Source: Dryomyza anilis
Lineage: Eukaryota; Arthropoda; Insecta; Diptera; Dryomyzidae
DNA: 64,000 nucleotides
Assembly (NCBI GenBank): GCA_951804985.1
Contig: OX638131.1
Coordinates: 55,790,604 to 55,854,603, forward strand
Direction of reading: 5' to 3'
Shown here: positions 12,037-23,717 of the stretch, piece by piece
How positions within the stretch are numbered: the first letter of the stretch is position 1
Layout: each line of letters opens with the position of its first letter
The notes under the pieces: generated by a model
What the model was told of the DNA's origin: nothing
The model's database searches: none
Seen by the model: the letters and a program-made list of their open reading frames with translations, nothing else
Made by a program: the position numbers and the translations under genes

Positions 12037-13443
12037 TCAGAATGATTTGTTGTTTTTAAAATCTTTCGCGTAGACCTGGTCTCCTTGTTGAAACTTTCTA
12101 TCTTTTGCACCATGTTTCTGATTGTACTGAGATTCCATTTCAGTGTTTCTAGTGTCATGAGATTTCGTAGGTTTCTTTAATACGTCAAATACGGTTCTCA
12201 TCTTCCTGCCGATGAAACATTCTGCTGGTTTATTATTCGGTACGTTGGGATTAGGTGCGGAGCGATACACTTCAAGAAAAGTGCGTAATGCATCTACGGA
12301 AGATCCTTTTCCTTTCGATATTTTTAATGCCCGTTTAAGCGTGTATACGAATCTTTCCGCTTGACTGTTGGAATTTGGATGAAAAGGAACTGTTCGTGTA
12401 TGTTGAATGCCACGATGAGAACACCATGATTGGAATGCATCGGCGCAAAATTGAGTGCCATTATCTGTGACCAATTGTTCGGGATTTCCAAATTGTGCAC
12501 AGTACGTATTAAACAGGTTTATAGTTGAACTAGATGTTGTGGATGACGTTTGAAAAATTTCCGAATATTTTGAAAATGAATCAATAATCACAAGGTAAAA
12601 TTTTCCATCTACCGGGCCTGCATAATCTGCATGAATGCGTTCGAGTGGACGTGTAGTTAACGGCCATGAATGAAGAGTTGTTTTAACTGGTGATTTAGCA
12701 GCTGACTGGCATCGTTGACACTGTCCAACGTATTCCTCGATATCACTATCCAATTTTGGCCAGTATACAAAGCTGCGTGCGATTGATTTACAACGATGGA
12801 TGGCAAAATGACCTCTGTGTATTTGTTTCAATATTCGTTTTCGAAATGGTGCTGGTATGACAACTCGTGAATCCGAGAGAATACATCCGTCGACTACTGC
12901 AAGCGATTCACGTCTCAAATAGTATGGTTTAATGCTATCATCAATTCTTTTTGAATTTGTAAGCCAGTCAGACTGTATATATTTTATAATAATTCGTAAA
13001 ACAGGATCAATGTTAGTAGCGTGAGCTACCATATTGTGTGTTACTGGAAGCGTTTGTAGAGAATCATTTAGAGTGGTAGTTAAATCTTTTTCGAACGAAA
13101 TTGATGCTTCTATATAGTCATTTAATGGTTTTTCATAGGAACTTATAAGCCTAGATAACACATCAGCGTGTCCGAAATCTAATGTATTGGTATACTTTAT
13201 TTCGAAGTCATATGCGAGTAGAATTAATGCCCATCTCTTAAGTCTATTTGCAGTGTATACTGGTATACCTTTTTTTGAACCAAATATGGCTAACAAAGGT
13301 TTGTGGTCAGTGTGTAATGTAAATTTACGTCCAAATAGCATTTTGTGAAACCTCTGTACATCAAAAATAAGGGTAAGGCCTTCCATTTCTATCTGGCTGT
13401 AATTTTTTTCTGTTGAAGTCAAAGCACGTGATATGTGGTACAC
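12037..13443 (-). pseudogene. Mag-like pol: RNase H end and integrase
   Basis: 468 uninterrupted codons. The frame opens in RNase H (MYHISRALTSTEKNYSQIEM, then HTDHKPLLAIFG), continues through RWALILLAYDFEIKY and ADVLSRL, then the integrase zinc region (H and CQRCQ near 12700..12830). The catalytic core follows: Asp in HADYAGP, Asp in VTDNGTQF and Glu in QAERF. All three acidic residues are kept. A C-terminal tail with GDQVYAKDF follows. The product would insert the cDNA into chromosomal DNA. This is the best-kept part of the element, but it is severed from RT by a stop or shift near 13450. Confidence 0.9.
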
Positions 13444-13455
13444 CGCTCGAATTGA

Positions 13456-14567
13456 TCAATCTGGAAATGCATGGTATATGACAGCGCCTATTCCGTGATT
13501 GGAAGTGTCTGCAGCAACATGAATTGGTAAAGCTGGATTATCTGATGAAATCAGCAGATCTGATTTCAGAATGTTCTTAAATTTGTCCATTGCTATTTGG
13601 CATTCTTGAGTCCACATGAATTTTGAATCTGACTTCAGTAAATTGTCAAGTGGCTGTCTTAGTGTGCGCATGTGAGATACATATTTCCCGTATTGGTTTA
13701 TTGAACCAAGAAGCGACCGCGCTTCTGATATGTTCGTAGAAACTTTTAATTTTTCAATAGCCTTTATTTTTTTCAGGATCCGGTCGGATTCCATCTTTGT
13801 CAATAATCTGCCCTAAATAAATTAGGCGTTGTTGAAAAAATTTACATTTTTCAAATTTTAGGTGAAAACCAAATTCTTGCAACCTTTGGAAAAGTCGATG
13901 CAGGTTTTGTTTGTGTTCGTCAATAGATTTATTTGCAAGCAGTATGTCGTCAATGTATGCATGCTTCGTCCATGATGCGCTGAAACGCTCCTGGTGCGCA
14001 CTTTACACCTGGAGTGAGGCGGTTGAATCTATATAGCCCTTTGTGGGTGTTCACTGTAAGAAATTCTTTTGCGTCATCGTCGATTTCCGTCTGCAGATAT
14101 GCGTCTGACAAGTCAGCGTGACTAAATATTATACAATTATGACAATCTGCAAAAATATCTTCTGGTGTAGGTAAGGGATATTGGTTTGGTTCGATCGCAT
14201 TATTTAAACCAGTGGAATAATCTCCACAAATTCTAATTTTTCAATTTCTTTTGCTTACCACGATAGGTGCTGCCCATCTTGACGTGTCAACAGGTGTGAT
14301 GATACCTGCTTCTTCAAGACGTTGCAATTCTTTTTCGATATCTGCTCGTGCAGCGTACGGAACAGGACGCTTGGGTATAAAAACTGTCTTAACGTCTTCA
14401 TTCAGCTTGATATGCACTTTCGTTTTTGTACATAAACCAAGTCCATCGTTGAATACTGCTGGGTACTGGTCTCTTATAGAATTTGAATTATTCTGATGTA
14501 TAGAGCGGCACCATTTGTTTATAGGAACATTCCAGAGATTGAATGTTTCAGTCCAATCGATTCCCAA
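13456..14567 (-). pseudogene. Mag-like pol: reverse transcriptase and start of RNase H, frameshifted
   Basis: 14241..14567 holds the RT entry region (FIPKRPVPYAARADIEKELQ and RWAAPIVVSKRN). Shifted frames around 13920..14230 carry YRFNRLTPGVKCAPGAFQRI and the YIDDILL catalytic box. 13456..13803 holds ARSLLGSINQYGKY, the connection region and the first RNase H Asp in HVAADTSNHGIGAV. At least two frameshifts separate these blocks, so no full enzyme can be made. Confidence 0.85.
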
Positions 14568-14593
14568 ACGTTTAATTCATGAATTTATGAAAT

Positions 14594-14905
14594 TTAACAT
14601 TTTACATTTTTAGTTGAGTCCTGTATTGTGATATCACAATTAAATTCTGCAACAAGCTGTACTGAGTTCGCGTTTGCATCATTTGCATCGTCTTTCGTTT
14701 CATAGGCGATCGGCTCACATATGGTTTCCCATGTGGATAACGAAATAATCGTAATGTCTGACGCAGTATCAATCTGGAGGCGAACTGGTTGCTCATTGAT
14801 TTTAACCGTGATGTATTTTCGCATGTCTTGAAATTGAAGTTGTTTTGGTAAAAATACGGTAGGGTTTTGGAACCGCTTTCGTGAATCATTATATGATTTT
14901 TCCAA
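14594..14905 (-). pseudogene. Mag-like aspartic protease region
   Basis: About 104 codons with the active-site segment LQIDTASDITIIS, where retroelement proteases normally have D(S/T)G; Gly to Ala here would be expected to impair catalysis. It lies between the gag knuckles and the RT start, as expected. The enzyme would cleave the Gag-Pol polyprotein. Confidence 0.8.
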
Positions 14906-14980
14906 TTGTTTACTGTTGTTATTTTTGTTGTTGTATGAGCTGTCTCCTTTCTTTTTTGCGCTGCTGCAGTAATTGTCCTT

Positions 14981-15864
14981 TTATCCGACTTGACGACACA
15001 TGGAGCATTTGTGTTTCGCATACGAACAAAGTTTCATATAATGCATCTCTCCACAAAGCCAGCATGGCGACTTTGGTATTTTAGAGAGCCGTTTATCTTT
15101 AGTTTGCTGTATTGCACAAACTTGTGAAACTAAGTTGCCGTGTTCGATCAAAGATGTGTCGCTTTTGAGGTTGAGCAATTTGGATGTTTCATCTAACAAA
15201 CTGTCTATGCTTGTGGTTAGATTGCTTTCGTTTAGCATTTTAAGAATGCGAATGTTATTGTCTTTGCTTGATTTAAGTCCTAAGACGAAGATTAGACATT
15301 TAAATTGGTCAATTTGTAAATCTCGAATTTTGAATAATTCGCATAACGCGACTTGCATATGTTTCGAAATCTTCGCCATCAGATTTGCACATTTGCAAGC
15401 ATCTGTAGCGCTGACTTACAACAGTTTCCTTTTTGCCAAAAAGTTTGGTTAGTTTTTCAACTGTGTCCTTCAAAGTCAGGTTTGACGGCAAACTAGGTAG
15501 CACGTAGTTTTTAAACCATCGTGTATTAAATTATTCATTTTTCTCCAGAGGAGAGCTACTTTGTCGGCTTCATCAAGAGATTGTGCCTCTCGAGTGAATA
15601 CAGCACTGTTTCGATTGTACCATATTTCAAATACAAGTCCATTGTCCGGCTCATAAATAAATTCTGTCATTTTGCAAGTGATTCCATTAATGATGCTTTT
15701 GATGTAATTGCTCGTTCTGCCGCTGATGAACCAACTGTGCTGGTTGTTAGACTAGAACACATTTGTGCTTGTACGATAGTTTTTAATTGTTCCAACATTT
15801 CTGTGTGCGTTGCTAGGGATGCTTGGTGCTCCGCTAGTAATTTAACGATCTTTTCCTCGCTCAT
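14981..15864 (-). pseudogene. Mag-like gag with zinc knuckles, frameshifted
   Basis: The ATG at 15864 opens MSEEKIVKLLAEHQASL, a short N-terminal helix. After a shift the capsid-like part reads FIYEPDNGLVFEIWYNR near 15650, then SLPSNLTLKDTVEKLTKLFG, DFETYASRV and QFKCLIFVLGLKS. The first knuckle is CWLCGEMHYMKLC. The second (CSMCRQVG...KDNYC) has a stop codon at its expected His. Two or more frameshifts near 15490 and 15340. This would be the structural protein of the virus-like particle; it is now broken. Confidence 0.85.
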
Positions 15865-15984
15865 GACGAAAAAGAGGTTATGTTACTACACGTGCGATTT
15901 GCAGAAAATGTTGGCATAAAATTATGTCAACCAAAAGAAATTGCGTTATTTATGCGTAGGTGTACGTAATTTCATTAATTACGC

Positions 15985-15999
15985 TCAAACTCGTCGCCA
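15985..15999 (-). other. Primer-binding site of the Mag-like element
   Basis: Just inside the 5' LTR the minus strand reads TGGCGACGAGTTTGA. TGGCGAC is a common start of Gypsy primer-binding sites. The tRNA is not assigned. Confidence 0.6.
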
Positions 16000-16001
16000 A
16001 T

Positions 16002-16154
16002 TGTTGTATTTGTTAAATTAAATACTCGTTTTATTAAAGTTAATATAAAGTAATGAAGTTCATGTTACAATGTTAAAAATGTAATGAATGGATATAAGTA
16101 AAAGTGTTGCCATATGTAAATAATAGTAGTAGAATATAGCCAGGGTGTCCAACA
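16002..16154 (-). repeat. 5' LTR of the Mag-like element (153 bp)
   Basis: Pair of the 161-bp LTR at 11616..11776, with TGTTG/CAACA ends. Followed at 16155..16159 by the target duplicate AGAAC. Confidence 0.93.
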
Positions 16155-16159
16155 AGAAC

Positions 16160-17324
16160 TTACACATAACACATTATAAAATTGTTTGTATTTTATAACT
16201 ATCTGCTTTTAACCGCGATACCAATTAAAATAAATTGTAGCTCCAAGTTGCTATTTGACGCAAACGTACTTCTTTTTTTATTAATATTCGTAAAAAACAC
16301 GAATGTTTCGTAAAATTCTACATATAGACTACAAAAAGAGAATGGTTACAACAATTCCAATATGCAGTAAATACAAATAAAGTTGCAACAAAAGTGTTAG
16401 TAATTTGTAAACATCACATATTTTGTATTATTTATGAGATGTTTCCTATAAACATCACGAATAATGTCCTTTTAGTGGTAGTTTCACTGCAAATACTAGA
16501 GGAATAGGTAGGCTTACTGCAAATATTGACATATTCCACAGATAATTATGCATTTGCAGCAAATAAGATAAAAAGTGTAAAATTTTTGACCCGAATAATT
16601 TGCAACTGTAAAGATGTTTAAGGCTCCAATACTAATACTGACCAACTTTGGTTTTCTTAGCGAAGTCTCGCAATTTTCGAAAGATTAATAATTTATTCGT
16701 GAAACGTAAATTTCATTCGTAAAATATGTTAGTTGCGTAATAAAACAGATAATACAACAAAAGTTTCGTAATTTATACTAAATAATTGTAATTTTAACAA
16801 TAAAATATTTTGAAAACAAAAATAAATTACCAATGTTTCGTTTAAACTACGAATTATTCTTGTATTTTACGAAATAAAAAATTACGAAAAAATATTTCGT
16901 AAAATGTTCTAGAAATTATTTTGTGTGTACATTTTGAAAACACCATATATTTCATTGGGTATGCCAGATATACCATAACTCAAGAACGGACCACCCTGTA
17001 AACATCAGGATTATAGAAAAAAATCCATAAAATTAGGAATGAATAAAAATCTTAAAAATTAAAATATCTATTAATTTATTTTAAATTTAATAAAATAATG
17101 CATATTTCTACTTAATTTTTATCAAATTTACTCCTACATATAATAATAACATAAGAATAAAATTTTGTATGTTTAAGTTTCTGTGGACCAAAATGTATGA
17201 TAAATTCATTTATATATGGGCATTTCCAAGGGTGCAGAACGTGACATTCATTCCTTCCCTTAAAACTGTAATATCTCGAAGGAAAATTAATTAATTTTCT
17301 TAATTAATTTAAGAAAAAAAAAGA
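16160..17324. other. AT-rich intronic DNA, no gene
   Basis: No open frame or repeat recognised, apart from several scattered words of the TTTCGTAAAAT type between 16300 and 16910 in both orientations. Confidence 0.5.
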
Positions 17325-17950
17325 TTCAGTGTGCTAGATCGAAAGATATCAATTAAATAGTGAGCGATCCGGAATACAAATTAGGAGTACAAATTGTTTT
17401 TTTCAATAGAGATTTGAGATAATATGTTTTATTTTTGTATATGAACACTTTGTTCCTAAAGTTTATAGTTATTTCATAACAAATCAAACACAAATTCAGT
17501 AGGGAAGCAAATTCCACTCATTAAAAATTAGTTTTAATATCATCTGATAATAAATGTATCATTCAGTGTGCTAGATCGAAAAATATCAATTAAATAGTGA
17601 GCGATCCGGAATACAAATTAGGAGTACAAATTGTTTTTTTCAATAGAGATTTGAGATAATATGTTTTATTTTTGTATATGAACACTTTGTTCCTAAAGTT
17701 TATAGTTATTTCATAACAAATCAAACACAAATTCAGTAGGGAAGCAAATTCCACTCATTAAAAATTAGTTTTAATATCATCTGATAATAAATGTATCTTT
17801 TCGATTCCCAATATAAGATAATGTACTTTATTTTCTTGTTCCTTAAGTTTATAGTTATTTCATAATAAACCAAAGACAAATTCAGGACGGAAGCAAATTC
17901 CACTCTTTTAAAATTAGTGTTTATATAACCGGATAATAATGTATCTTTTC
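17325..17950. repeat. 237-bp tandem duplication plus a diverged third copy
   Basis: The block starting ttcagtgtgctagatcg at 17325 repeats at 17562, essentially identical over its 237-bp length (aaagatatc against aaaaatatc is one visible change). A shorter, clearly older third copy runs from about 17805 to 17950 (starting at the TTTTCGATTCCCAATAT end, with tttatagttatttcataataaacc and gaagcaaattccactc). The near-identity of the first pair points to a recent duplication. Confidence 0.9.
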
Positions 17951-18639
17951 GGTTCCCAATATGACAGCCTTATAAAATCATTGAAAATCAACCGTTATTT
18001 TTATTTGCAACGTTGCTACAGAAATATTAATTAAGGTTGCGAGTAGGGATGTCAAAAACAAAACCGTCAAACCGGTTTTGCACAAACCGAAAACCGGTTT
18101 TTTGACTCGGTTTAACCGGTTTTTAAATTTTCGGAAAAATTGTTTTTAATTGCTTTTTGAAAATCTAAATACATTTTTCTATTTTATAAATAAGCCATTC
18201 CACAAATCGACCAGCGCACAGTGGTTCGTCTATTACATGCTAGCTAGACAAAATTATTTTTTTGATTTTATATGTTGTATTGGATGCGATTAACATAATA
18301 ATTGAGTTATAAATGACATTTGGTCATTTTTATGTTATAAAAAATAAATTATAATTTTTGAAATTTATAACTGAGTAATACACTGTGGTGCATAACTATA
18401 GCTGCACCATTTTTTATGCGATTCTTTGCTTCCAAAAAATATTTTTAAAAACAAACAAAAGTGGTTAAAATATCATGCAAAAAAAAACTATTTCTTGATA
18501 GAAAATCTCTAATTATCTTTGTTTTTGTAATCGTGGTAAATAAAAGTTTGTTTTCATAGTGGTGCATAACTATACATGCATTTTAATAAATAGCACAAAA
18601 ATAGACTGTATAATAACTGTATAAAGATATAAAAAAAGA
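17951..18639. other. AT-rich DNA with short repeats
   Basis: 18058..18125 is a palindromic cluster of AAACCGGTTTT words, like 7310..7460. GTGGTGCATAACTATA occurs twice in direct orientation, near 18385 and 18560. These may mark ends of small DNA transposons; no TIR pair is resolved and no gene is seen. Confidence 0.4.
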
Positions 18640-19702
18640 GGACGATTGTGAATTACTTCAGGATGATCTGAAGTCCTTTGAAGTTTGGTGTCAAAAAAAC
18701 AGCTTTATATTAAATGCAAGCAAATGCCAAACAGTATCATTTACTCGAAAAAGATCAAAACTATGTTTCAATTACAGAATTTCTAATCAAACTCTACACC
18801 GAGTAGACTTTATTAAGGATCTTGGCATAGTCTTTGATGATAAGCTGACTTTTAATGTTCATATTGATACAATTTGCAGTAAAGCATCTGCAATGCTGGG
18901 ATTTGTAAAACGTTGGGCCAAAGAGTTCAACAACACATTAGTGACACAAACATTACCACATTGGTGCGACCACACCTTAAATATGCTTCTCAAGTCTGGT
19001 CTCCAATGTATAAATCTCATATTAGCCGAATTGAAAGAATTCAAAAAAGGTTCGTTAGATTTGGATTAAACCATTTTAATTGGGTAGATCGTAATAATCT
19101 ACCACCTTATTTAGATCGTTTGATCTTAATAGGTCTGCAACCCTTAGAAGTAAGGAGAAAAAATGCAGATATTGTATATATACATCAGCTATCTACAGGA
19201 ATAATAGATTCTCCTGAGATCTTAATTTGTTTTAAAATCAATGACAATCGTAGAAGTATTCGTACTAATACTAATATTTTTTATGTACCTCTTAATAGAA
19301 CAAACTATGGTACAGGTGCTCCTTTTAATCGCATGTGTACCTTTGCAAACAACTGTTCTTTTTTCAACCTCTCTACGTCCAAATTAACTTTTAAAAGTAA
19401 TCTGCGACGCATTTACTAATATTCTATATTGTATAATAAAAATTTTATTAATTTGTGATGTATATACAATACATGTTGTGAATTGTCCGAGCCAAATAAT
19501 TGGTAAATATTTCCAGATGTTTTCACTAGCATAAAAACTCTTTTGGTATTAGCTGCGAGAAAAGAAAATATTTTATATTATAACTATACATTTAATAAAA
19601 CATCTGTACCGAGTACGTTCCTGGCTGAGTGTTAAACCTTATGTTTAAGATAGTGCGAAATAGCTAGCTGTAGTAGCTAAACTCTATTATTATTATTGTT
19701 GT
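18640..19702 (+). pseudogene. CR1/Jockey-type LINE, 3' fragment (end of reverse transcriptase ORF)
   Basis: A 5'-truncated LINE. The first frame (18640..18950) reads DDLKSFEVWCQKNSFILNAS, FTRKRSKL and KDLGIVFDDKLTFNVHID. After a frameshift near 18945 the second frame (to 19419) holds LKYASQVWSP, RIERIQKRFVRF and PPYLDRLILIGL. Its end, PFNRMCTFANN, is closely related to the LINE at 46346..50592, but it is a distinct subfamily. The 3' UTR runs to a (TATT)/(ATT)n tail near 19685..19700. There the next repeat begins without a gap. Confidence 0.88.
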
Positions 19703-20635
19703 ACTAGTTGGACCCGTGCACGATTCGTGCCAAGATTTTGTGAATTAAAAGATATGGAGCGATTTTATTAATATAAAAAACATTTTTATTATTTATATCA
19801 GGGGCTCGTGCATGGCTGTGGAAGTTTTTTTTATTGGTTTTATAAATGTAATAATAAATAATAAATGACAAATAATAAATCACCGCCAAAACAACTTTTC
19901 TCAAAGACAATTTTTTCTCAGACTGTCCCGTAAAATTCTTTCCCATAGAACGCTTTCCCGTAGAACTCTTCCCGGTAGAAATCTTCCCGTAGAACTCATC
20001 CCGGTAGAATTCTTCCCGGAGATTCTTTCCCGTAGAATTCTTCCCCGTAGAGTTTTAATGTGGTGAGTTTCAGTGTGGTGAGTTTAGGTGAGGTGAATTT
20101 CGGTGTGGTGAATTTAGTGTGGTAAGTTTTAGTGTGGTGAGTTTTAGTGTGGTGAGTTTTAGTGTGGTGAATTTTATTGTGGTGAGTTTCAGTGTGGTGA
20201 GTTTAGGTGAGGTGAATTTTGGTGTGGTGAATTTAGTGTGGTAAGTTTTAGTGTGGTGAGTTTTAGTGTGGTGAGTTTTAGTGTGGTGAATTTTAGTGTG
20301 GTGAATTTTAGTGTGGTGAGTTTCATTATGGTGAGTTTTAATGCGGTGTGGTTGCTATTGTATTTTTTTTTGTATTTGAGTTTTTTGTTTCATCTTCTTA
20401 GCTTGTGTATGTGCCGAGATATGTCGTTTTGAATGTTTAGGTTGTATGGAGGGTGCCACGCCCCTTTGTCCAATCTCGCCTATATATAGTCTATGACACC
20501 CTCCGGACTCTATAGTATCCTGGTGCAAAATTTGAGTTAAATCGGTTCAGCGGTTTAGATGTGATGCTGGAACAAACAGACAGTCCGACAGACCGACAGA
20601 CTGACAGACGGACCAAGAGTTTTATATATATAGAT
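19703..20635 (+). repeat. Minisatellite-bearing dispersed repeat, copy 1
   Basis: Starts ACTAGTTGGACCCGTGCACG and ends GGACCAAGAGTTTTATATATATAGAT. A second copy at 40511..41328 shares both ends and the inner blocks (CAAGATTTTGTGAATT, GGTGCCACGCCCCTTTGTCC, TAAATCGGTTCAGCGGTTTAGA and a GACAGAC tract). No coding capacity. An extra region of CCCGTAGAA(C/T)TCTTCC repeats lies at 19925..20050 in this copy. Class unknown; the sharp shared ends say it is a mobile unit. Confidence 0.8.
20057..20345 (+). repeat. 15-bp minisatellite inside the dispersed repeat
   Basis: Imperfect array of TTTTAGTGTGGTGAG with variants (TTTAGGTGAGGTGAA). The copy at 40938..41085 has the same unit in a shorter array. Confidence 0.9.
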
Positions 20636-20699
20636 GTTAGACTTAATTTATATTATTTTAATTATGAGTATTGTCTTCTTGATTATGAATATGCTAAAA

Positions 20700-20961
20700 A
20701 ATTATTTTTGTCATGCTATTAACTAAGCTTATTCGCACTTTTTCACCAATTGACTCCCAAGATTCAATCACATCAATTTTTAAACGTGAATTTTTTTTCG
20801 CATTGCTTGCTTTCAACAAATATTTTTCGGAACATCATTCCTGAGATATTTTCTATTGGATTCAGGTCTGTGGAGTAGGCCGGCAAAATTGTACGATATC
20901 GAATTAGATCTTGTACCAATATCGAATGCCAAATCGTACTAAAACTGCAAAAATAGTTCAA
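20700..20961 (-). pseudogene. Tc1/mariner transposase C-terminal fragment
   Basis: Minus-strand frame with ILPAYSTDLNPIENISGMMF; DLNPIE is the Tc1 signature that carries the last catalytic Glu of the DDE triad. A frameshift after FTFKN leads to the continuing VIESWESIGEKV-like tail near 20740..20770. The rest of the transposase and the inverted repeats are missing. It would cut and rejoin transposon ends; this is only a relic. Confidence 0.8.
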
Positions 20962-21778
20962 AGCGACATATCGCAGTTTTTTTTCGAAACAATAATAAAA
21001 ACGATTCTGATTAATATTGCATCAAATATATCGATACTTTTTTAAAAAGCATTGCGATATCGATGTGGAAAATGTTTAAATTATCCTAACATAACATTTT
21101 ACTCTACGAAAATTACAAAATTTTAAAAATTAGCAATAGATTGGATTTTTGTTATCCAAGTTTGTTCGAGAAAACTTCAAGGCATAAATCACATGTCAGA
21201 CTGGTAACCAATTTTTTCGATTTTTGATATTTGAATAATTTTGAAAAGGTTTCCTTTTTATGAACAATTAATTTAAATTACAAAACAGTGACCATTGATT
21301 AAATGTTCAGATTTAGGACTTATGACGAAGTTGCTACAAAAAGTGATTATTGATTCATTTTTTGAAACTTTCAACCAATGTATCTTTGGAGAAGGTGAGT
21401 GTTGAACTCTGGTAGTTTTGGTAGGGAGTCTTTTATACAAAAAAAATAACCTACTAAAAAAAAAAAAAAAATTATTCCAATTCCAGTTTGTGCAAAGCAA
21501 GTTTCTTGGTTAAAAACTTGTCGTTTTTTTTATAAAAGTCCAAAGTCTGATTGCGGCTTTATTTGATACTGGAGCTAATTCCGAAAATGGTTTTGTTAAA
21601 TAGGGTCCAGTTTTTAAGATTTTTAAGTTTTAATTATTTTGCTCTCCTTTTATTTTTAATAGTTGAATCAAAAACAATAATGTAATTTTCTTTTCGGTGT
21701 TAGACGTACAAAACTATGCGCCACTATATATTTTTTATATATGCCACCATATATTTTTTATATATGTCACCATAAATT

Positions 21779-21809
<31 letters not shown>

Positions 21810-22919
21810 CAATAAATTTTAAATTTTATGAATAAAAAACAATATTACTTGATGAAAAAAATGTAAAAATTATTGTTATGCCATTTTGCAAAGTCATGTA
21901 TAATATATAAATAACAATTAGGAAAATAAATTAAGACTCTATATCAAAAACATATTAATATCTCATTATTAAATTTTAGAAAATAATGTACCTACAAAAA
22001 TATTGATTTTTTTAATAAATTAATAAGTTTTTAACCAAGATTAGTAATTTAATTTCATATGTGACATGTTAAATTGGATACATGGCGCTGCACAAAAATG
22101 TACAACAATACATAATAGTCATTTTAACGCCTGAAAATAAAATAAATATTTAATATTATTAAATATATTAATAATATTTAAAAAGTCTTCGCGGGCCGCA
22201 GATGAAAGGTTGGCGGGCCGCGTGTTTGACATGTCTGATGTAGTATGTTAAAGCACACTTTTTTAGAATTTCGAATTTTTAAAATTTATCATTTTTACTT
22301 AAAATATTGAAAAATGGTATATATCTCAAAAACTAAATCCAATTTGATCAAGAATTTTGACTGCGCCAAACTGAGTATAAGGAAGTGTTATTATTAATTT
22401 TTATTAACATGTTGATTTTTTTTTGTTGCTCAGTTAAAAACATAGACCTAGTAAACTATTATAAACGTTGGATCCAAGAAGGGGAGAATCACAGGAGAAT
22501 TAAGTAGTTTTCAAGATAAACTTTTTTTTTCATAAAAATTAAAACAAATTCCATTCCATTTGCTTGATAAGAACGGGTCTGTTTTGAAAAAGTATACAAA
22601 AAATTGAGCGTGGCCTAGCATTATTATTATTTCTGAAATTTGGCCCGTCTGCTGAAAAGGGTGGCCACCCCTGGTGTAGGACAATTTTTATTTCAAATTA
22701 AAATAAAAACTACCGGATCAATTATTTTTATTCCTCTTTCAAAATAATATGAATAAGTTTGGATTGTATGGAAAGCTCTTTAAAATAATTAGAATTATTT
22801 GTTATTTAAATTTATATTTAGAATATATTTTTATTCACAAATAATTTCAGTGGCAATATGAATTAACAACATAACTCGATATATGCTTAAATTGATTTAA
22901 TAACACCATTGTAATCCTG
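20962..22919. other. AT-rich intronic DNA with possible hAT-like ends
   Basis: No gene. A (TA)n run lies near 21786..21810. Two short GC-rich motifs look like right ends of hAT-type non-autonomous elements: GCGGGCCGCGTGTTTGACAT near 22214 and AAAAGGGTGGCCACCCCTG ending near 22674. Matching left ends were not found, so this is tentative. Confidence 0.35.
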
Positions 22920-23231
22920 TAGCCGCGGTAGCTCAGTGGTTAGTGCGTTGGACTGCGAGCCGAAAGGTCCCCGGTTCAAGCCTGGACTGGGGCTAACAAC
23001 ATCTTTTCATAGAAATATTTTTATATACCGCGCTACCTCTCGTCAGTAAATGGCAAACCTACGAGAGTAAAACCATTGCCTATGAAAAAGCTCTCACCCG
23101 CCGTTCGGATTCGGCAATAAACTGTAGGTCCCACCACTTTGAGTACAAATTTAACACGTACAGCTCAAAATGGTGAGAGAGCTCGGCCGAAGTTCTATAC
23201 AGGACTGTAGCGCCAAAATATTATTATTATT
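22920..23231 (+). mobile_element. tRNA-derived SINE, full length, with target-site duplication
   Basis: The head has an RNA polymerase III A box TAGCTCAGTGG (22929..22939) and B box GGTTCAAGCCT (22973..22983) spaced as in a tRNA, with a loop CTGCGAG where an anticodon would be. A ~220-bp unrelated body follows, ending GTAGCGCCAAAATATT and an ATT-repeat tail. The 12-bp direct repeat ATTGTAATCCTG flanks it exactly (22908..22919 and 23232..23243). It is not a tRNA gene: the acceptor stem is absent and the body, tail and duplications are SINE features. A second, damaged copy is at 39660..39985. Confidence 0.93.
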
Positions 23232-23243
23232 ATTGTAATCCTG

Positions 23244-23699
23244 ATATACGAATTAATTTTGAGATAGAGGCAAAAAACGTAAAAGCATATCTACTTGTTA
23301 TTAAATATTTATTATTTAAAAAAAAAAAACTTTCGAAATAAAAATTCTAACAGTTTTGCAGATATTTATTTTATTTAAGTTTTTCTTAAATTTTCTAACA
23401 TAATTATTATAATTTTTTTAAAAATAATTTTCGGAATTAGTTGTAAAATTTTAAAATGGTCTCCTGGAATGTTCAAAAAATAATCTTATGCTTTTATTTC
23501 ATATTGCCACAGATTTATTTATTTGAATAAAAAAAATGTGAATGAAATTTCGAATAATGAATAAATGATTAAAAATGGGAAAAACGTTTAAGATCGAATA
23601 AATTCAATATTTAATACCATTGGAAAAGGATGCATACCAGTGCAAGACAACGGGAACTAATACTCATCTAATTTGAAATTTTTATTTCATCGGATTTGT
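23244..23699. other. AT-rich intronic spacer
   Basis: No gene or repeat recognised between the SINE and the next LINE. Confidence 0.45.
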
Positions 23700-23717
23700 A
23701 ATTATGAAATTTTATAT

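Larger units (their letters stand above)
11616..16154 (-). mobile_element. Complete but decayed Ty3/Gypsy (Mag-like) LTR retrotransposon
   Basis: Both LTRs (16002..16154 and 11616..11776) begin TGTTG and end CAACA in window orientation, and the element is flanked by a perfect 5-bp target duplication AGAAC (11611..11615 and 16155..16159). On the minus strand the order is LTR, primer-binding site, gag, protease, RT, RNase H, integrase, polypurine tract, LTR, without env. Gag with its two knuckles and the integrase style are like K02A2.6/Mag-type elements. Stops and frameshifts break gag and pol, and the LTRs differ by indels, so the insertion is not recent. It sits inside chico intron 1, in the gene's sense orientation. 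Confidence 0.93.

Noticed and set aside
20238..20432. Protein with VVSFS repeats
   Set aside because: The 15-bp minisatellite is a multiple of three, so it yields a repetitive open frame in any register; the same holds at 40972..41205 and on its minus strand.
22920..22995. A tRNA gene
   Set aside because: A and B boxes are present, but there is no acceptor stem pairing. The sequence continues into a 220-bp body with an ATT tail flanked by 12-bp target duplications, and a second copy exists, so it is a SINE head.
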